Below, in pieces: positions 48,001 through 59,250 of a DNA stretch of 64,000 bases (its first letter is position 1; the number at the start of each line of letters is the position of its first letter). Below the pieces are notes generated by a model, which did not search any database, was not told the origin of the DNA, and saw only the letters and a list, made by a program, of their open reading frames with translations. This DNA comes from Marinobacter vinifirmus. GTDB taxonomy: Bacteria; Pseudomonadota; Gammaproteobacteria; Pseudomonadales; Oleiphilaceae. The DNA lies in contig NZ_NEFY01000011.1 in assembly GCF_002258215.1 (NCBI RefSeq), forward strand, positions 28,857 through 92,856. Direction: 5' to 3'. The position numbers and the translations under genes were made by a program.

Positions 48001-48628
48001 CGAACAGGTCAATCCGGTAGGGCAGGTTGGAGCCCATGGGATAGATGTCCAGGATGGCTCCACGTACCGCGTATTCACCATGCTCGTACACATTTTCGGC
48101 GTGGTGATAGCCGGCGGCTTCCAGCTGCATGCGCCAGCTGTCGATATCCAGGTTCTGGCCGACTTTCAGCAGCAGGGTGTTGCCCTGCAGGTAGCTGGGG
48201 GGTGCCAGCCGGTGCATCAGGGTGCGGGCCGGGACCACCAATATGCCGTGCCGGGTAGATGGCAGGCGGTGCAGGGTGCGGATTCGCCGGGAGGTGATGT
48301 CCTGGTGTGGCGAGAATAGATCGTAGGGCAGGGTTTCCCAGTCTGGCAGTGACAGCAATTCCAGCCCGTCTTCGGTAATGGCGGCGCCGTCTTCTTCCGG
48401 TGGCAGGTTCAGGAAGAACCGGATGGCCTGTTCCAGCCGGATGGCGTCATCGGTGCTGCGGGTGATCACCAGGGTCAGACCTTTATGGTCCCTCGCGCTT
48501 TCGCAGATGGCCAGGGCGTCGCTGCAACCTGCCAGCTGCCCCCACTTTCGGTGGTCTGACGGTTTTTCCGGCGCCACGGGCGCAATAAGGGCTGTGGCAG
48601 TAAAGGAGCGGGCGGAACCTTGGGGCAT
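45086..48628 (-). CDS. mfd: Transcription-repair coupling factor Mfd
   Basis: About 1180 residues. Mfd removes stalled RNA polymerase and recruits UvrA. Visible are the UvrB-homology region (LLSLPDWETLPYDLFSPHQD, EHGEYAVRGAILDIYPMGS), the RNA-polymerase interaction domain (GSPVVHIDHGVGRYKGLETI) and the RecG-like helicase motor (CGDVGFGKTEVAMRAAF, IDEEHRFGVQQKEKL, TATPIPRTLNMA, QLRGRVGRSHHQAYAYL). The frame is open upstream, but the ATG at 48628 is preferred: AGGAG is about 11 bases before it and the product begins like E. coli Mfd. Divergent from gap. Confidence 0.96.
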   Translation of the reverse strand: MPQGSARSFTATALIAPVAPEKPSDHRKWGQLAGCSDALAICESARDHKGLTLVITRSTDDAIRLEQAIRFFLNLPPEEDGAAITEDGLELLSLPDWETLPYDLFSPHQDITSRRIRTLHRLPSTRHGILVVPARTLMHRLAPPSYLQGNTLLLKVGQNLDIDSWRMQLEAAGYHHAENVYEHGEYAVRGAILDIYPMGSNLPYRIDLFDDEIETLRTFDPETQRSIDRIEQIELLPAHEFPWHKDARSGFRNRWFEYFPNADKDSPVYQDVSNGITPPGIEYYLPLFFDETATLFDYLPASTLVFTADGLNDAVAAFDAETRARHEDRRHDRLRPILPPSELFLLQDEVFGQLKPHPRVTCAPDPVEGAGSANCHAEALPDVAMDGRAADPAGRLKRFIKEFPGRVLICAESSGRREALIENLGDHKLKLATVTGWQEFLEKSDSTLAITIAPMEQGMVLPEQNLALITETALFGERVLQRRRREKPTEVDDHGYRDLSELRIGSPVVHIDHGVGRYKGLETITAGGQADEFLMLEYAGGSKLYVPVSSLHLISRYAGTDEEHAPLHKLGTDRWSNAKQKALEKIRDTAAELLDVYARREARKGFQFEDPKEAYRAFAAGFPFEETPDQQVAIQSVFEDMTGERPMDRLVCGDVGFGKTEVAMRAAFLATWSGKQVAVLVPTTLLAQQHYESFRDRFSDTPVTVELLSRFRSGAQTTKAIAAIEEGKADIVIGTHKLLQGDIKFKNLGLVIIDEEHRFGVQQKEKLKSLRAEVDMLTLTATPIPRTLNMAMGHLRDLSIIATPPARRLSVKTFVRQRDESMVKEAILREILRGGQVYFLHNDVSTIEKTAEDLRRLIPEARVGVAHGQMRERQLEQIMSDFYHKRFNVLVCTTIVETGIDIPSANTIIIERADKFGLAQLHQLRGRVGRSHHQAYAYLLTPPPKSISTDAKKRLDAISEAQDLGAGFMLATHDLEIRGAGELLGEEQSGQIESIGFTLYMQLLDEAVKAIREGRTPNAELPLSHGTEMNLRIPALIPDDYLPDVHNRLMLYKRIASVQNEEELKELQVEMIDRFGLLPEPAKNLVNQTRLRLKADALGIVKVDAGKEWVRLEFGASTPVDPLALVKKVQSAPDTYRLEGANSFRFRLNDDSTSGKLDAISAMLMELGPEQSKPAPAKKA

Positions 48629-48738
48629 GGGCTGGCAAATCTCCTGGGTTGGCGCATCGGAAGCGAAAGCGGCCGCTATTCTAGCGTTCGGGGGTGACAG
48701 TGTCATGGCCGGGCGACGAAGGTCGGGCAGAAACCTAT

Positions 48739-48767
48739 TTGCCGTAGGCGCCGTTAAGTTGGATAAT
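48739..48767 (+). promoter_or_regulatory. gap: gap promoter
   Basis: TTGCCG (48739-48744) and GATAAT (48762-48767) are spaced by 17 bases, 43 bases before the GTG start of gap. It lies inside the upstream region of mfd, which is transcribed the other way. Confidence 0.6.
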
Positions 48768-48809
48768 ACGCGCCTCAAATTATTCCCTGTGCTAAACGAG
48801 GTCCCAACC

Positions 48810-50279
48810 GTGAGTCACGAGCAGATCAACCAGCACCTGTCCAACTGGACAGAGAGAGAGTCCACCGCGGAAGCCATGATTCCGCTGATCGGCCGCCTGT
48901 ACCGCAAAAACAACGTTGTTACGTCTGTTTACGGCCGCGCGATCATCAACCAGTCTGTGATCGACATCATCCGTGCCCACCGCTTTGTTCGCCAGGTTGA
49001 GCACAGCGAGCTGTCTGTTCACGACACCCTGCCTATCCTGCAGGAAATGGACAAGCTGGAACTGGGCCGTGCCCACGTGGATATCGGCAAGCTGGCCGTT
49101 AAATTCAAGGAAGAAGGTGGCGACCTCGCCGAATTCCTGAAGCGCGAAATCGGCCCGGTGGTTGGCCAGTACGCCAGCCAGTCTGAAGAAGACTCCAAAA
49201 ACGAAACCAAAGACGTGGTCCTGTACGGCTTTGGCCGTATCGGCCGTTTGCTGGCCCGCATCCTGATCGAGAAGGCCGGTGGCGGTAACAACCTGCGCCT
49301 GCGTGCCATCGTGGTTCGTCAGGGCGGCGCCGAGAACGACCTGGAAAAGCGTGCCAGCCTGCTGCGCCGTGATTCCGTGCATGGTCCGTTCGACGGCACC
49401 ATCACCGTAGACGAAGAAAACTCCGCGCTGATTGCCAACGGTAACTTCATCAAGGTGATCTACTCCGATGGCCCGGACAAGGTGGATTACACCGACTACG
49501 ACATCCACAACGCCATCGTGATCGACAACACCGGTAAGTGGCGCGACGAAGAAGGCCTGGGCCTGCACCTGAAATCCAAGGGTGTCAGCCGCGTCATCCT
49601 GACCGCGCCGGGCAAGGGCGACATCAAGAACATCGTTTACGGCATCAATAACGACTGGATCACCGACGAAGACAAGATCCTGTCTGCCGCCTCCTGTACC
49701 ACCAACGCCATTACCCCGGTACTGAAGGCCATCAACGACGAGTACGGCATTGAAGACGGCCACGTTGAAACCGTTCACTCCTACACCAACGACCAGAACC
49801 TGATCGATAACTACCACAAGGGTAGCCGTCGTGGTCGTAGTGCGGCCCTGAACATGGTTATCACCGAAACCGGTGCTGCCAAGGCCGTTGCCAAGGCCCT
49901 GCCGGAGCTGAAGGGCAAGCTGAGCGGTAACGCTATCCGCGTGCCGACTCCGAACGTGTCTATGGCGATCCTGAACCTGAACCTGAAGTCAGACGTTGAA
50001 GCGGATAAGGTAAACGACTACCTGCGCGACATGGCCCTGCACTCCGAGTTGCAGAAGCAGATCGACTTCGTGAACTCTCCGGAAGTGGTGTCTACCGACT
50101 TCGTAGGCTCCCGCCACGCCGGTGTTGTGGATGCCCAGGCCACCATTGCCAACGGCAAGCGCCTGATCCTGTACGTTTGGTACGACAACGAGTTCGGTTA
50201 CAGCGCCCAGGTTATCCGCTGCGTTAACCAGATGGCCGGCGTAACCTACCCGATCTTCCCGAAGCGCACCCGCGACTAA
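48810..50279 (+). CDS. gap: Glyceraldehyde-3-phosphate dehydrogenase, N-terminally extended form
   Basis: A 489-residue NAD-dependent enzyme, longer than the usual 330. The first 125 residues are a helical extension (EQINQHLSNWTERESTAEAM, HVDIGKLAVKF), then the Rossmann motif VVLYGFGRIGRLLARIL (about 130-146), the catalytic SAASCTTNAI with Cys296 and His in VETVHSYTNDQNLIDNYHKG, and DNEFGYSAQVI near the end. The start is GTG at 48810 with ACGAGG 8 bases upstream. It is the type with a Pseudomonas relative next to mfd. It may be gluconeogenic; the extension's role is unknown. Confidence 0.92.
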   Translation: MSHEQINQHLSNWTERESTAEAMIPLIGRLYRKNNVVTSVYGRAIINQSVIDIIRAHRFVRQVEHSELSVHDTLPILQEMDKLELGRAHVDIGKLAVKFKEEGGDLAEFLKREIGPVVGQYASQSEEDSKNETKDVVLYGFGRIGRLLARILIEKAGGGNNLRLRAIVVRQGGAENDLEKRASLLRRDSVHGPFDGTITVDEENSALIANGNFIKVIYSDGPDKVDYTDYDIHNAIVIDNTGKWRDEEGLGLHLKSKGVSRVILTAPGKGDIKNIVYGINNDWITDEDKILSAASCTTNAITPVLKAINDEYGIEDGHVETVHSYTNDQNLIDNYHKGSRRGRSAALNMVITETGAAKAVAKALPELKGKLSGNAIRVPTPNVSMAILNLNLKSDVEADKVNDYLRDMALHSELQKQIDFVNSPEVVSTDFVGSRHAGVVDAQATIANGKRLILYVWYDNEFGYSAQVIRCVNQMAGVTYPIFPKRTRD

Positions 50280-50313
50280 AGTCGTAGGCCGCTTCCTCGA
50301 GAAGTGATCGGAC

Positions 50314-50346
50314 CGGCCCCGGTAGCGTAAGTTACCGGGGCTTTCC
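50314..50346 (+). terminator. Intrinsic terminator after gap
   Basis: A perfect 9-base-pair stem GCCCCGGTA (50316-50324) and TACCGGGGC (50333-50341) with an 8-base loop, followed by TTTCCT. It lies 35 bases after the gap stop. Confidence 0.75.
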
Positions 50347-50383
50347 TGCGTTAAGGGGCCGCTAAAACCATTTTGGTTACCGG

Positions 50384-50412
50384 TGGAAATAGGTTTCCTT
50401 AATCTCTATAAT
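50384..50412 (+). promoter_or_regulatory. nqrA: nqr operon promoter
   Basis: TGGAAA (50384-50389) and a perfect TATAAT (50407-50412) are 17 bases apart, giving a leader of about 105 bases before nqrA. Confidence 0.65.
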
Positions 50413-50486
50413 TGGCGCGATTTTGGGTATGTCTGGCACCCCGTTTCTCAACCTTTCCTGGGCCGCAGGGGGCCGGGCGTTAATAA

Positions 50487-51869
<1,383 letters not shown>

Positions 51870-51873
51870 TACG

Positions 51874-53082
51874 ATGGCAATCCGACAGTTTCTCGATGGA
51901 ATCGAGCATCACTTTGAAAAAGGCGGCAAGTACGAGCGCTGGTACGCCCTGTACGAAGCCGTCGATACAATTTTCTATTCGCCTTCGAGCGTAACCAAGA
52001 CCACCTCCCATGTGCGTGACGGCGTAGACCTCAAGCGCATCATGATCACCGTGTGGTTGTGTACTTTCCCGGCCATGTTCTTCGGTATGTGGAACATCGG
52101 TTTCCAGGCCAACAGCTTCCTGGCAGAAAATGCCGGCGCCCAGATTGCCGACGGCGGCCTGCGCGAAGCCTTCATTACCGCCCTGGCGGTAACCGGAGCC
52201 GGAGCCGGCCTTTGGGATAACTTCGTATATGGCCTGGCGTACTTTGTGCCCATCTACGCGGTTACTTTTATTGTGGGTGGCTTCTGGGAAGTCCTGTTCG
52301 CCACCGTGCGCAAGCACGAAGTGAACGAAGGCTTCTTTGTGACCTCCGTACTGTTCGCACTGATCTGCCCGCCCACCATCCCGCTGTGGCAGGTGGCCCT
52401 GGGTATCACCTTCGGTGTGGTGATCGGTAAGGAAGTGTTCGGCGGTACCGGCAAGAACTTCCTGAACCCGGCACTGACCGGCCGTGCCTTCCTGTACTTC
52501 GCGTACCCGGCACAGATTTCCGGTGACACCGTATGGACCGCCGTAGACGGCTTCAGTGGCGCAACTGCCCTTAGCTGGGCTGCCTCTGGCGGCCTGGAAG
52601 CACTGGAAGCCCAGATTGGCTGGATGAACGCCTTTGTCGGCACCATCCAGGGTTCCATGGGTGAAACCTCCACCATCGCAGTTCTGATCGGCGGCCTGAT
52701 CCTGCTGGCCATGAAGATTGCCTCCTACCGCATCGTCGGTGGTGTGATGATCGGCATGATCGCTATGTCCCTGCTGCTGAACATCATCGGTTCTGAAACC
52801 AACCCGATGTTTGGCGTACCGGCACACTGGCACCTGGTGATGGGTGGCTTTGCCTTCGGCATGATGTTTATGGCCACGGACCCTGTGTCTGCCGCCATGA
52901 CCAACACCGGTCGCTGGTGCTTCGGCATCCTGGTGGGCGTGATGACCGTGCTGATCCGTGTGATCAACCCGGCGTTCCCGGAAGGCATCATGCTGGCGAT
53001 CCTGTTCGCTAACCTGTTTGCGCCGCTGATGGACCACTACGTGGTTCAGGCCAACATCAAACGGAGGCTTGCTCGTGGCTAA
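51874..53082 (+). CDS. nqrB: Na+-translocating NADH:quinone reductase subunit B
   Basis: A 402-residue inner-membrane subunit with about ten transmembrane segments. The flavinylation motif FSGATAL carries Thr231, where ApbE attaches FMN covalently; riboflavin is also held in this subunit. Early residues [19 protein letters not shown] are characteristic. The stop lies 8 bases beyond the start of nqrC. Confidence 0.97.
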   Translation: MAIRQFLDGIEHHFEKGGKYERWYALYEAVDTIFYSPSSVTKTTSHVRDGVDLKRIMITVWLCTFPAMFFGMWNIGFQANSFLAENAGAQIADGGLREAFITALAVTGAGAGLWDNFVYGLAYFVPIYAVTFIVGGFWEVLFATVRKHEVNEGFFVTSVLFALICPPTIPLWQVALGITFGVVIGKEVFGGTGKNFLNPALTGRAFLYFAYPAQISGDTVWTAVDGFSGATALSWAASGGLEALEAQIGWMNAFVGTIQGSMGETSTIAVLIGGLILLAMKIASYRIVGGVMIGMIAMSLLLNIIGSETNPMFGVPAHWHLVMGGFAFGMMFMATDPVSAAMTNTGRWCFGILVGVMTVLIRVINPAFPEGIMLAILFANLFAPLMDHYVVQANIKRRLARG

Positions 53083-53878
53083 AGCTAAAGATACCGTCTC
53101 CAGAACCCTGATGGTTGCGCTGGTACTGAGTATTGTTTTCTCGGTAGTGGTCTCCACCGCAGCCGTTTTGCTGCGCCCGGCGCAGATCCAGAACCAGAAT
53201 CTGGACATCAAAACCAACATCCTGTCGGCCGCCGGCATGCTTGAGCAAGGCGCCAGCGCCGAGCAGATCGAGCAGACCTTCGAGCGTTTCGACGTTCGCC
53301 TGGTGGACCTCGATACCGGTGATTTCGTGGAGCCTTCCGCCGTTGGTGTTGAAGACCCCATGAAGTACGACATGTACAAGGCCGCTTCTGATCCGGCGAT
53401 GTCTACCAACATCCCGGCGTCTGAAGACAAGGCTGGTATCAAGCGTCGCCCGAACATCGCCAAGATCTACACCCTGAGCGAGAACGGAGACCTGGTGCGT
53501 GTGGTACTGCCGGTTCACGGTTATGGCCTGTGGTCTACCCTGTATGGCTTCGTCTCCCTTGAAGGCGACCTGAACACCATCGAAGGCCTGGGTTTCTACG
53601 CTCATGCCGAAACACCGGGCCTGGGTGGCGAAGTAGACAACCCGCGCTGGAAACAGCAGTGGGTGGGTAAAGAGCTTTATGCCGACAACCCCACCGAGCC
53701 ACAGATTCGCCTGGTGAAAGGCGGCGTAAGCTCCGACACCAAAGACCGGGAACACAAGATTGACGCGCTCTCTGGTGCCACACTGACCAGCCGCGGCGTA
53801 GAGCAGCTTGTGAACTACTGGATGGGTGAGCGCGGCTTCGCCCCGTTCCTGAAAAAACTTCGTGAAGGGGAGGTCTGA
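53075..53878 (+). CDS. nqrC: Na+-translocating NADH:quinone reductase subunit C
   Basis: About 267 residues with one N-terminal transmembrane helix and a periplasmic flavin domain. The motif [11 protein letters not shown] holds Thr236, the second covalent FMN site. The GTG start at 53075 is chosen because GGAGG stands 7 bases upstream; it overlaps the end of nqrB by 8 bases. Confidence 0.95.
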   Translation: MAKAKDTVSRTLMVALVLSIVFSVVVSTAAVLLRPAQIQNQNLDIKTNILSAAGMLEQGASAEQIEQTFERFDVRLVDLDTGDFVEPSAVGVEDPMKYDMYKAASDPAMSTNIPASEDKAGIKRRPNIAKIYTLSENGDLVRVVLPVHGYGLWSTLYGFVSLEGDLNTIEGLGFYAHAETPGLGGEVDNPRWKQQWVGKELYADNPTEPQIRLVKGGVSSDTKDREHKIDALSGATLTSRGVEQLVNYWMGERGFAPFLKKLREGEV

Positions 53879-53880
53879 TC

Positions 53881-54546
53881 ATGGCCGGTGCATCAGCCAA
53901 ACAGGTTCTCTTCGAACCAATCTTCAGTAACAACCCTATCGCCCTGCAGATCCTTGGTATCTGTTCGGCGCTGGCGGTAACCACCAGCATGAGCGTCAGT
54001 ATCGTTATGTGCCTGGCGGTTATCGCAGTAACCTCGTTTTCGAGCCTGGCGGTCTCCCTGGTGCGTGCCCAGATTCCGGGCAGCATCCGGATCATCGTAC
54101 AGATGACCATCATTGCCTCCCTGGTAATCGTGGTAGACCAGATCCTCAAGGCCTACGCCTACGAGATCTCCAAGCAGCTGTCGGTATTCGTTGGCCTGAT
54201 CATCACCAACTGTATCGTTATGGGCCGCGCGGAAGGCTTCGCCATGACCAACCCGCCGCTGCTCAGCTTCCTGGACGGTATCGGTAACGGTCTGGGCTAC
54301 TCCATTATCCTGCTGTTCGTAGCGTTCTTCCGGGAACTGCTGGGCGCCGGCTCGCTGTTCGGCATTACCCTGCTGCCGACCGTGAATGACGGTGGCTGGT
54401 ATGTAACCAACGGCCTGCTGCTGCTGCCGCCAAGCGCATTCTTCATCATTGGCCTGGGTATCTGGGCACTGCGCGCCTGGAAACCGGAGCAGGTTGAAGA
54501 GGCGGACTACAAAATGTCCCGCCATACCGTTAAGGAGGCCTTCTGA
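53881..54546 (+). CDS. nqrD: Na+-translocating NADH:quinone reductase subunit D
   Basis: A 221-residue integral membrane subunit with six transmembrane helices ([53 protein letters not shown]). It is a paralogue of NqrE and of RnfA/E, and together with NqrE holds an iron-sulfur centre. GGAGG precedes the ATG by a few bases. Its stop overlaps the nqrE start by one base. Confidence 0.97.
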   Translation: MAGASAKQVLFEPIFSNNPIALQILGICSALAVTTSMSVSIVMCLAVIAVTSFSSLAVSLVRAQIPGSIRIIVQMTIIASLVIVVDQILKAYAYEISKQLSVFVGLIITNCIVMGRAEGFAMTNPPLLSFLDGIGNGLGYSIILLFVAFFRELLGAGSLFGITLLPTVNDGGWYVTNGLLLLPPSAFFIIGLGIWALRAWKPEQVEEADYKMSRHTVKEAF

Positions 54547-55154
54547 TGGAACATTATCTGAGCCTCTTGATGAAGGCGATCTTCGTTGAAAACATGGCGC
54601 TGGCCTTCTTCCTGGGGATGTGTACGTTCCTGGCGATCTCCAAGAAGATCGAAGCGGCCACCGGCCTGGGTATCGCGGTTGTTGTGGTTCTGACCGTCAC
54701 CGTACCGGTGAACAACCTGCTGTATAACGGCATCCTGCGGGAAGGCGCCCTGGAATGGGCCGGCCTGCCGAACGTAGACCTGAGCTTCCTGGGCCTGCTG
54801 ACATACATCGGAGTTATTGCCGCGATCGTACAGATCATGGAAATGGTGCTGGATAAATACATCCCGGCCCTTTATTCCGCCCTGGGTGTGTTTCTGCCGC
54901 TGATCACGGTTAACTGCGCCATCATGGGTGCGTCACTGTTCATGGTTGAGCGTGACTACACCTTTGGCGAGAGTGTGGTGTACGGCTTTGGCGCCGGTGT
55001 TGGCTGGGCCCTGGCCATCATCGCCCTGGCAGGTATCCGTGAAAAGCTCAAGTACAGCGATGTCCCGAACGGACTGCGTGGCCTTGGCATCACCTTCATT
55101 ACTGTGGGTCTGATGTCTCTGGGTTTCATGTCGTTCTCCGGCATCTCCCTGTAA
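54546..55154 (+). CDS. nqrE: Na+-translocating NADH:quinone reductase subunit E
   Basis: A 202-residue membrane subunit with six helices, paralogous to NqrD. Conserved segments are [39 protein letters not shown] and [20 protein letters not shown]. Cys in GMCTF and VNCAIMG help bind the NqrD/E iron-sulfur centre. It lies in the operon between nqrD and nqrF. Confidence 0.97.
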   Translation: MEHYLSLLMKAIFVENMALAFFLGMCTFLAISKKIEAATGLGIAVVVVLTVTVPVNNLLYNGILREGALEWAGLPNVDLSFLGLLTYIGVIAAIVQIMEMVLDKYIPALYSALGVFLPLITVNCAIMGASLFMVERDYTFGESVVYGFGAGVGWALAIIALAGIREKLKYSDVPNGLRGLGITFITVGLMSLGFMSFSGISL

Positions 55155-55191
55155 TTCACCCGGTGATTCGGTTTAACGAAAAGGCGAGACC

Positions 55192-56418
55192 ATGAATACA
55201 GAAATTATTCTCGGCGTGGTCATGTTCACCGTTATCGTTCTGGCGCTGGTGGCGATTATCCTCGCGGCCCGCTCCAGGCTGGTAAGCACCGGTGATGTGA
55301 CTATTGAGATCAACGACGACCCCGAGCACACGGTAAAAACCAGTGCCGGTGGCAAGCTGCTGGGTACCCTGGCCAACAGCGGTATCTACCTGTCTTCCGC
55401 CTGTGGTGGCGGTGGTACCTGTGCCCAGTGTAAATGTAAGGTTCTGGACGGCGGTGGCGCCATGCTGCCTACCGAAAAGACCCACTTCACCAACCGTGAA
55501 GAGAAAGAAGGCTGGCGCTTGTCCTGCCAAGTTCCTGTAAAGCAGGACATGAAGATCGAAGTACCGGAAGAGTTCTTCGGCGTGAAGAAGTGGGAATGCG
55601 AGGTTATCTCCAACCACAACGTGGCCACCTTCATCAAGGAACTGGTACTGAAGCTGCCGGAAGGCGAGGAGGTAGACTTCCGCGCTGGCGGTTATGTACA
55701 GCTGGAGTGCCCTCCGTACGAAATCAACTTCAAGGATTTCGATATCGAGGAAGAGTTCCACGAAGACTGGGACAAGCACGACATCTGGCGCTACAAGGGC
55801 GTGAACAAGGAAGACACTATCCGGGCCTATTCCATGGCGAACTACCCGGAAGAGAAGGGTCTTCTCAAGTTCAACATCCGTATTGCCACACCGCCTCCTG
55901 GCACTGATCATCCGCCGGGCATCATGTCTACCTTCGTGTTCAACCTGAAGCCGGGTGACAAGGTAACCGTAATGGGACCGTTTGGTGAGTTCTTCGCCAA
56001 GGATACCGATGCGGAAATGGTGTTCATCGGTGGTGGTGCGGGTATGGCGCCCATGCGCTCCCACATCTTCGACCAGCTCAAGCGCCTGAACTCCAAGCGC
56101 AAGATCAGCTTCTGGTACGGTGCCCGTAGTGTGCGCGAAATGTTCTACGTAGAAGATTTCGACATGCTGGCCCGGGAGAACGAGAACTTCGAGTGGCACG
56201 TGGCGTTGTCTGACGCGCTGCCGAGCGATAACTGGGAAGGCCCCACCGGCTTTATCCATAACGTGTTGTACGAAAACTATCTGAAGGACCACCCGGCTCC
56301 GGAAGACTGTGAGTTCTACATGTGCGGGCCCCCAATCATGAACGCGTCTGTCATCAAGATGTTGAAAGACCTTGGTGTAGAAGACGAAAACATCATGCTG
56401 GATGATTTCGGGGGTTAA
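55192..56418 (+). CDS. nqrF: Na+-translocating NADH:quinone reductase subunit F
   Basis: A 408-residue NADH-oxidising subunit: one N-terminal transmembrane helix, a 2Fe-2S ferredoxin domain with [10 protein letters not shown] and Cys in RLSCQ, an FAD domain ([14 protein letters not shown]), and an NADH domain ([29 protein letters not shown]) ending [12 protein letters not shown]. Electrons enter the pump here. Identity and length are typical. Confidence 0.98.
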   Translation: MNTEIILGVVMFTVIVLALVAIILAARSRLVSTGDVTIEINDDPEHTVKTSAGGKLLGTLANSGIYLSSACGGGGTCAQCKCKVLDGGGAMLPTEKTHFTNREEKEGWRLSCQVPVKQDMKIEVPEEFFGVKKWECEVISNHNVATFIKELVLKLPEGEEVDFRAGGYVQLECPPYEINFKDFDIEEEFHEDWDKHDIWRYKGVNKEDTIRAYSMANYPEEKGLLKFNIRIATPPPGTDHPPGIMSTFVFNLKPGDKVTVMGPFGEFFAKDTDAEMVFIGGGAGMAPMRSHIFDQLKRLNSKRKISFWYGARSVREMFYVEDFDMLARENENFEWHVALSDALPSDNWEGPTGFIHNVLYENYLKDHPAPEDCEFYMCGPPIMNASVIKMLKDLGVEDENIMLDDFGG

Positions 56419-56427
56419 TTCACTCAA

Positions 56428-57477
56428 ATGACATCCGGCAAGATGAAGCCCGCCAGGGTGGTTATAATCAGCGCTTTCTGGGCGCTGGTTATGGCTGCCC
56501 TGGCGGGTTGCTCGTTTCAGGACGAGGAAAAAATCTGGGAGATCTCCGGCGGCATTTTCGGCACCACCTATCATATCAACGTGGTATTGCCCGAAGACGA
56601 AGCCCGGTTGCAGACCCTGGCTGATGGCATTGAAACCGCACTGAACGATGTAGACGCCAGTATGTCTACCTGGAAGACGGACTCGGAACTGTCTGAGCTG
56701 AACCGGAAACAGGACCAGTCCCGGTGGACGCCCTTGTCTCCGGCACTGTTCGAGGTGATCCAGCGGGCGCAGGAAATCTCTGCCCTGACCGATGGCGCGT
56801 TTGACGTCACCATCGGTCCCGTTGTGAACCTGTGGGGTTTCGGGCCGGAAGCACGGCTGGAAAAGGCGCCTTCAGAGCAAGAACTGGCAGCCCGGATGGC
56901 GGCCACCGGCTGGGAAAAACTGGAGCTGGATGAGCAGCGCCAGGCAATCCGCAGCCAGCAGCCCCAGTACATTGACCTGTCCGGCATTGCCAAGGGCTAT
57001 GGTGTGGATGTGGTGGCCCGTTACCTCGACAGTGAAGGGGTACAGGCTTATCTGGTGGAAATCGGTGGCGAGGTTCGCACCCTTGGCCGCAAGCCTGGTG
57101 GCGACGCCTGGCGGCTAGCCGTGGAAGAGCCCACAGAGGATGCCCGGCAGGTAAACAAGGTTGTGGCGCTTAGCGGGCAGGCCATGGCAACCTCCGGCGA
57201 CTATCGTAACTATTACGAATCACAAGGGCAGCGCTATTCCCATACAATTAACCCTGATACCGGTAAACCGATAAGCCACAAACTGGCATCGGTAACCGTA
57301 CTGGCGGATGATTGCATGACAGCCGACGCACTGGCGACTGCATTCAATGTGATGGGTTATGAGCGCGCTGCGAGCCTGGCAACTCGGGAAAACATTCCCG
57401 CATACTTTATCGTAAGGGGAGACAACGGTTTTGAAACCCATCAGACACCGGCATTCTCGTCTTACGTTGTCCAGTAA
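56428..57477 (+). CDS. apbE: FAD:protein FMN transferase ApbE
   Basis: A 349-residue lipoprotein (lipobox LAGCS near residue 28) that attaches FMN to the Thr residues of NqrB and NqrC. Characteristic segments: FGTTYHINV, DGAFDVTIGPVVNLWGFG, DLSGIAKGYGVDVVARYL, GEVRTLGRKPGG and HTINPDTGKPISHKLASVTVLAD. It follows nqrF by 9 bases, consistent with a role in Nqr maturation. An alternative ATG at 56443 is possible. Confidence 0.95.
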   Translation: MTSGKMKPARVVIISAFWALVMAALAGCSFQDEEKIWEISGGIFGTTYHINVVLPEDEARLQTLADGIETALNDVDASMSTWKTDSELSELNRKQDQSRWTPLSPALFEVIQRAQEISALTDGAFDVTIGPVVNLWGFGPEARLEKAPSEQELAARMAATGWEKLELDEQRQAIRSQQPQYIDLSGIAKGYGVDVVARYLDSEGVQAYLVEIGGEVRTLGRKPGGDAWRLAVEEPTEDARQVNKVVALSGQAMATSGDYRNYYESQGQRYSHTINPDTGKPISHKLASVTVLADDCMTADALATAFNVMGYERAASLATRENIPAYFIVRGDNGFETHQTPAFSSYVVQ

Positions 57478-57489
57478 AGGAGGGCAGTA

Positions 57490-57732
57490 ATGGGTACCTT
57501 TCTTTTAGTTCTGTTTATTGTGGTACTGCTGGTTGCCGGCATGTCGATCGGCGTTATTTTCGGTCGCAAGCCGATCAGCGGAACCTGTGGTGGTATTGGT
57601 GCCTTGGGTATCAGTGCTTCCTGCGATATTTGCGGTGGTAACACCCAGAAGTGTGAAGAGAGCCGGAGTGGCTCCGACGAGCCGGCAAAAATGGAAGACC
57701 TGGCCTACGACGCCAGCAAAGCCGACAAGTAA
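57490..57732 (+). CDS. nqrM: NqrM, Nqr assembly factor
   Basis: An 80-residue protein with one N-terminal transmembrane helix (FLLVLFIVVLLVAGMSIGVIFG) and the cluster CGGIGALGISASCDICGG, containing four Cys; this is the DUF539 pattern. NqrM is required for inserting the iron centre into NqrD/E. It follows apbE by 12 bases, its usual position. Confidence 0.94.
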   Translation: MGTFLLVLFIVVLLVAGMSIGVIFGRKPISGTCGGIGALGISASCDICGGNTQKCEESRSGSDEPAKMEDLAYDASKADK

Positions 57733-57805
57733 CCGCAACGGGTCACCTACAATCACTATAACGACAGCTACGCACTCAAGACGTAGATAAGGAGTCACTG
57801 CGCAC

Positions 57806-59197
57806 ATGGCAGAGCATCATTACGACGTAGTCGTGATCGGCGCCGGCCCTTCCGGGGAAGGGGCGGCAATGAACGCGGCCAAGCACAACAAGCGCGTCGC
57901 CATCATTGAAGACAAGCCCACCGTTGGCGGTAACTGCACCCATTGGGGCACCATCCCGTCGAAGGCGCTGCGGCACTCGGTCAAGCAGATCATCACCTTC
58001 AACACCAACCAGATGTTCCGTGACATCGGCGAGCCGCGCTGGTTCTCCTTCCCCCGTGTGCTGCAGAACGCCCAGAAGGTCATTGGCAAGCAGGTAAAAC
58101 TGCGCACCCAGTTCTACTCCCGTAACCGGGTAGACCTGATCAACGGCCGTGCTTCGTTTGTTGACACGCACCGGCTGGAAATCCGTGGCAACAAATCGGT
58201 GGAAACCATCCACTTCAAACAGGCGATCATTGCCACTGGCTCCCGCCCGTACCTGCCGCCCGATGTGGACTTCCGCCATCACCGGATCTACAACTCGGAT
58301 TCCATCCTGAACCTGTCCCACACCCCGCGTACCCTGATTATCTACGGTGCCGGCGTTATCGGTTCAGAATACGCGTCCATCTTTGCCGGGCTGGGTGTGA
58401 AAGTAGACCTGATCAACCCGGGTGACCGCCTGCTGTCGTTCCTGGATGACGAAATCTCCGATGCGCTGAGTTATCACCTGCGCAACAACGGCGTGCTGGT
58501 TCGCCACAACGAACAGTATGAGTCCGTCAAAGGCGACGATCACGGTGTGGTGCTGTCACTGCAGTCCGGCAAGAAAATCCGTGCCGATGCCTTCCTGTGG
58601 TGTAACGGCCGTAGTGGTAACACCGAGAACCTGGGCCTGGAAAATGTCGGCCTGGTGCCGAATGGCCGCGGCCAGCTGGCAGTGGATGACCACTACCGCA
58701 CCGAGGTAGAGCATATCTACGCTGCAGGTGATGTAATCGGCTGGCCAAGCCTGGCCAGTGCTGCCTACGACCAGGGCCGTGCGGCCTCTTCCGATATTAC
58801 CCAGGACGAGTATTTCCGCTTTGTGAACGATGTGCCCACCGGCATCTACACCATTCCGGAAATCAGTTCAGTGGGTAAAACCGAGCGGGAGCTGACCGAA
58901 GCCAAGGTGCCCTACGACGTAGGCCAGGCCTTCTTCAAAGACCTCGCCCGAGCGCAGATTACCGGTGAAGCGGTCGGCATGCTGAAGATCCTGTTCCACC
59001 GTGAAACCCGTGAAATCCTGGGCATTCACTGTTTTGGTGACCAGGCAGCCGAGATCGTACACATCGGCCAGGCCATCATGAACCAGGAAGGGGAAGCGAA
59101 TTCCCTGAACTACTTCATCAACACCACCTTCAACTACCCGACCATGGCGGAAGCCTACCGGGTAGCTGCACTGAACGGCCTGAACAGAATCTTCTGA
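57806..59197 (+). CDS. sthA: Soluble pyridine nucleotide transhydrogenase
   Basis: A 463-residue cytoplasmic flavoprotein exchanging reducing power between NADPH and NAD. FAD motif [14 protein letters not shown] (residues 8-21), the region [15 protein letters not shown], where the second redox Cys of disulfide reductases is replaced by Thr as is normal for SthA, the NAD motif [16 protein letters not shown] and [25 protein letters not shown] lies about 11 bases before the ATG. It is 73 bases after nqrM and possibly has its own promoter. Confidence 0.96.
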   Translation: MAEHHYDVVVIGAGPSGEGAAMNAAKHNKRVAIIEDKPTVGGNCTHWGTIPSKALRHSVKQIITFNTNQMFRDIGEPRWFSFPRVLQNAQKVIGKQVKLRTQFYSRNRVDLINGRASFVDTHRLEIRGNKSVETIHFKQAIIATGSRPYLPPDVDFRHHRIYNSDSILNLSHTPRTLIIYGAGVIGSEYASIFAGLGVKVDLINPGDRLLSFLDDEISDALSYHLRNNGVLVRHNEQYESVKGDDHGVVLSLQSGKKIRADAFLWCNGRSGNTENLGLENVGLVPNGRGQLAVDDHYRTEVEHIYAAGDVIGWPSLASAAYDQGRAASSDITQDEYFRFVNDVPTGIYTIPEISSVGKTERELTEAKVPYDVGQAFFKDLARAQITGEAVGMLKILFHRETREILGIHCFGDQAAEIVHIGQAIMNQEGEANSLNYFINTTFNYPTMAEAYRVAALNGLNRIF

Positions 59198-59210
59198 CCA
59201 GGCCGTGGTG

Positions 59211-59250
59211 CCCGGGCCTGCCTCAGGCAGGTTCCGGGCTGCTTTCCCTT
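59211..59250 (+). terminator. Terminator after sthA
   Basis: Two nested stems: CCCGG/CCGGG (59211-59215 and 59234-59238) and CCTGCC/GGCAGG (59217-59222 and 59226-59231), followed by CTTTCCCTT. The element lies over the end of the convergent phosphodiesterase gene. Confidence 0.5.

Noticed and set aside
48378..48809. Open frame running 144 codons upstream of gap, giving a 633-residue product
   Set aside because: It lies antisense to mfd and has no homology; the GTG at 48810 has a ribosome site and promoter and matches the family start.
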